A stretch of DNA of 64,000 bases from Paracoccus stylophorae (GTDB lineage: Bacteria; Pseudomonadota; Alphaproteobacteria; Rhodobacterales; Rhodobacteraceae): contig NZ_CP067134.1 in the NCBI RefSeq assembly GCF_028553765.1, forward strand, positions 725,001-789,000. The letters are read 5' to 3'. Made by a program: the position numbers and the translations under genes. Under the pieces are notes generated by a model that saw only the letters and a list, made by a program, of their open reading frames with translations, was not told the origin of the DNA and did no database searches. Below are positions 61,812-64,000 of this stretch, piece after piece (the first letter of the stretch is position 1; each line of letters starts with the position of its first letter).

Positions 61812-62276
61812 ATGACCAAGATATACGATCTTCCCGGCCACCAGATCCGGCGCCTGCACCAGATTTCGGTCGCGCTTTTCGCCGCGCAGACCAAGGCGGC
61901 GGGTTTCGACCTGACGCCGGTGCAGTATGGCACGCTGTCGACCGTGCGCGATCATCCCGGCATCGACCAGGCGACACTGGCCGGCCTGATCGCCCATGAC
62001 CGGGTCACCATCGGCGGGGTGATCTCGCGGCTGGAGGCGAGGGGGTATCTGACCAGAACGGTGCGCAAGGACGATCGCCGGGCCCGCAGCCTGACCCTGA
62101 CCGAGCGCGGCGAATCCCTGCTGAAAACGATCCAGCCGGCGATCCGCGCGACGCAGGACCAGATGATGGCCCCGCTGAACGAGGATGAGCGCGCCGAATT
62201 CATGCGCCTGATCGGACGCCTGACCGAGACGGGAAACCGCTTCAGCCGCGCCCCTTACGAGAATTGCATGGAATAG
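61812..62276 (+). CDS. MarR-family transcriptional regulator
   Basis: A 154-aa MarR-type winged-helix regulator. The DNA-binding part is residues 55-100 ('IDQATLAGLIAHDRVTIGGV' and the wing 'RTVRKDDRRARSLTLTERG'). It is divergent from the gentisate operon and is its likely repressor, released by gentisate or a related acid as known for this family. The ATG at 61812 is preferred because the longer frame would cover the palindromic operator. Confidence 0.92.
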   Translation: MTKIYDLPGHQIRRLHQISVALFAAQTKAAGFDLTPVQYGTLSTVRDHPGIDQATLAGLIAHDRVTIGGVISRLEARGYLTRTVRKDDRRARSLTLTERGESLLKTIQPAIRATQDQMMAPLNEDERAEFMRLIGRLTETGNRFSRAPYENCME

Positions 62277-62537
62277 ATCGGTGCGCGGCATTGCGGAGCC
62301 GACCGATCTGCCGCCTCGCGCCGGCTGCCGCGAACGCGACGTCCTCTGCGCATCCTTTCGTCACGCTGCGACGCAGATGTTCCGGCGCATCGCCGAACGC
62401 CCGGATCGCGTCACCGCGAGGAAAGGCTATGGTGCGCCTGGCGCGATACCGGGGGCGCTTTGCGCGGCACAATCGCGCAGCGCCTGCAACCCCCGATCAT
62501 CCGCGTCTTCGTCACGCCCGCCCATGACGATTGCGCC

Positions 62538-62810
62538 TCAGTCGACCGGCGGCCGCGACCGCACGACGCGGTCTTCCTCGTCATGCGCGGTCCTGATCGC
62601 GTCCCGGGCGTCCTGGGGCAGGGCGTCGACGTCCAGAACCACCTTGCCGTCATGGACCGAGGCGATCTGTTCCGCGTCGATCCGCTGATCGCCGAATCCT
62701 TCGATGTAGATCACGATATGATCGTCGGAAACGTCCCGCACGGCGCCGATGCCGACGGCCCCTTCGCGGGCAAACACTTCCCATTCGCGCCTGATATTGG
62801 ACATCTTCAT
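62538..62810 (-). CDS. Small DUF2171/PRC-barrel-like protein
   Basis: A 90-aa protein with short beta strands ('VGIGAVRDVSDDHIVIYIEG', 'QIASVHDGKVVLDVDAL') in the pattern of DUF2171/PRC-barrel-like domains, and a charged C-terminus. The GGAAGC before the ATG serves as RBS. It precedes nothing on the same strand in the window. Function unknown; assignment is by pattern only. Confidence 0.6.
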   Translation of the reverse strand: MKMSNIRREWEVFAREGAVGIGAVRDVSDDHIVIYIEGFGDQRIDAEQIASVHDGKVVLDVDALPQDARDAIRTAHDEEDRVVRSRPPVD

Positions 62811-62840
62811 TCTTGGTGCTTCCTTGTGTTCAGGGTCGGA

Positions 62841-63110
62841 TCATTTCACGAGTTCATCGTCGATGAAGCAATAGGACCAGATTTCCCGTGGCTCCATGGA
62901 CGATATGATCGGATGCTGCGACGTCTCCCAGTGTTTTCGCGCATGGCGGTTCGGGGAACTGTCGCAACAGCCGACATGTCCGCAGGTGCGGCAGATGCGC
63001 AGATGCACCCAGCTTGACCCCGTTTCGACACATTCCGGACACACCGCCCCCTCCTTGTCGCCCTCGGACGGGCGCGGGATCGTCATCATGTTCTTGTGCG
63101 TGCAGGTCAC
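62841..63110 (-). CDS. UBP-type zinc-finger protein
   Basis: An 89-aa protein that consists of a ubiquitin-hydrolase-type (UBP) zinc finger. Zinc ligands are the N-terminal Cys-x-His ('TCTH'), 'CPEC', 'CRTCGHVGCCD' and the His in 'RHARKHWETSQHPII'. The GTG at 63110 is chosen because GGAGGAG lies five bases upstream and because it keeps the first Cys-x-His pair. Bacterial stand-alone forms are known but their target is unclear; in eukaryotes the domain binds the free C-terminus of ubiquitin. It precedes the small DUF2171-like gene by 30 bp. Confidence 0.88.
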   Translation of the reverse strand: MTCTHKNMMTIPRPSEGDKEGAVCPECVETGSSWVHLRICRTCGHVGCCDSSPNRHARKHWETSQHPIISSMEPREIWSYCFIDDELVK

Positions 63111-63251
63111 GAAAGCTCCTCCGAAGGTCAGGTTCGATCCGACCGTGCCACATATCGCGGCACGGGTCCAAGTTAAGCGCAGAGGAGGCATCCGGTTCCC
63201 TCGCTCCGGCAAGGGGAACAGCGGCGGGCGGTTTCCTGACCCCGTGAAACG

Positions 63252-64000
63252 TCACCTGTCAGGAACAAAGGCGGGTGCGCGCAGCAGGCGCAGGCCGTTC
63301 AGAACCACCAGCACCGTGCCGCCCTCGTGGCCGATCACGGCCAGCGGCAGGGGCAGGTCGAAGAACAGACCGCCGGTGACCAGCACGACCATGGCGCCCA
63401 TGGCGAAGATCAGGTTCTGGCGGATGATCGTCGCGGTTCGCCGCGCCAGCCGGTGCGCCGCCGCAAGCTGCGTCATGTCTTCGGACAAAAGCGCGACATC
63501 GGCGGCCTGAAGCGCGACCTCGGACCCCGCAGCACCCATCGCGATCCCCACATCCGCACGCGCCAGCGCCGCCGCATCGTTGACCCCGTCGCCCACGAAG
63601 GCGACCTTGCCGCCGGTCGCAAGCTGACCGACCATGCGCACCTTGTCCTCGGCCAGCAGATCGGCATGGACCCGGTCCGGCTGAAAGCCCAGCTCCGCGC
63701 CGATCCGCACCGCGACCGGCCGGCGGTCGCCGGTCATCATCACGATCCGCGTGACGCCGCTGTCGCGAAGGGCCGACAGCGCCGGCGCCGAACTTTCGCG
63801 GACCCGATCGGCAAGGCTGACCGCGCCTAACACGCGGTCGTCGCGTCCGAAATAAATGACCGTCTCGGTATCATCGGCCAGCGCCCGCAGGGCCGGATCG
63901 TCGATTGCCGCCCCCATCCGTGCGGCGATGCGCGCGTTCCCGGCCCACAGCGTGCCGCCGTCCGCGTTCCCCGTGATCCCCTCGCTTGGCAGGGCGGTCA
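63252..64000 (-). CDS. P1B-type heavy-metal ATPase, C-terminal part (runs off window)
   Basis: The last 249 or so residues of a metal-translocating P-type ATPase; the N-terminal part, with phosphorylation site and CPx-type helix, lies beyond the window end. Seen here are the nucleotide-binding 'MMTGDRRPVAVRIGAELGF', the hinge 'VAFVGDGVNDAAALARADVG' and the last membrane helices. The C-terminal 'HEGGTVLVVLNGLRLL' resembles zinc/cadmium/lead exporters (P1B-2) rather than copper pumps. The frame is open to base 64000. Confidence 0.92.
   Translation of the reverse strand, partial: TALPSEGITGNADGGTLWAGNARIAARMGAAIDDPALRALADDTETVIYFGRDDRVLGAVSLADRVRESSAPALSALRDSGVTRIVMMTGDRRPVAVRIGAELGFQPDRVHADLLAEDKVRMVGQLATGGKVAFVGDGVNDAAALARADVGIAMGAAGSEVALQAADVALLSEDMTQLAAAHRLARRTATIIRQNLIFAMGAMVVLVTGGLFFDLPLPLAVIGHEGGTVLVVLNGLRLLRAPAFVPDR

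Noticed and set aside
62277..62537. ORFs after the MarR gene
   Set aside because: Overlapping frames on both strands without motifs or starts; no gene called in this 261-bp gap.

Overview
The window looks like part of a high-GC alphaproteobacterial chromosome, most likely Rhodobacterales (Paracoccus-like). The evidence is a 23S-5S-tRNA-fMet operon end, a tail gene order like the Rhodobacter gene transfer agent, many RBS-led operons with ATGA overlaps, TRAP, BCCT and ABC uptake systems, and a DUF3726/RidA operon of roseobacter type. Taxonomy is inferred from layout only.

Layout. (1) 1-2433: 3' part of 23S rRNA, 5S rRNA and initiator tRNA. (2) 2657-5733: a visibly AT-richer defence block beside the tRNA. 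It holds a BglII/BstYI-like restriction enzyme facing an operon of an MT-A70 DNA methyltransferase, an unrecognised 372-aa protein and a PIN-domain protein. (3) 6022-18977: a siphophage/GTA-like tail module read leftward: tail tube, tail chaperones with a -1 frameshift site, tape measure, DUF2460, DUF2163, NlpC/P60, TIM-barrel hub, C1q-tipped fibre protein, small membrane protein, M15 endolysin and overlapping spanins. An AbrB-VapC toxin-antitoxin pair sits inside it. No capsid, portal or terminase gene is present in the window. (4) 19070-21029: a secreted thermonuclease, an intact IS5-family element without target duplication, and a DUF1801 gene cut by it.

(5) 21114-32823: a leftward catabolic block with four NTF2/SnoaL-like proteins, an SDR, an alpha/beta hydrolase, an RraA-like aldolase, a LacI regulator and a complete sugar-type ABC importer. 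Two LacI-like palindromes lie before transcription units of the block. The substrate is unknown. (6) 33245-41076: a LysR regulator divergent from an operon of aldehyde dehydrogenase, M19 dipeptidase, BCCT carrier, an unrecognised 558-aa protein, DUF3726 protein and RidA, suggesting uptake and breakdown of a quaternary or N-substituted compound.

(7) 41177-46621: bestrophin, a small secreted protein, a LysR regulator and the MetNIQ methionine importer. (8) 46892-51159: an Mla/Mce-type lipid transport operon; divergent from it, an RND efflux adaptor and pump (51434-55695). (9) 55799-62276: a gentisate catabolic operon with its own TRAP transporter and a divergent MarR regulator with a clear palindromic operator. 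(10) 62538-64000: small stress or accessory genes, a UBP zinc-finger protein and the C-terminal part of a P1B-type metal ATPase that runs off the window.

The accessory parts most worth following are the capsid-less tail and lysis module (tailocin or IS-truncated prophage), the 372-aa/PIN pair in the defence block, the four-NTF2 catabolic cluster, and the BCCT/DUF3726/RidA operon.
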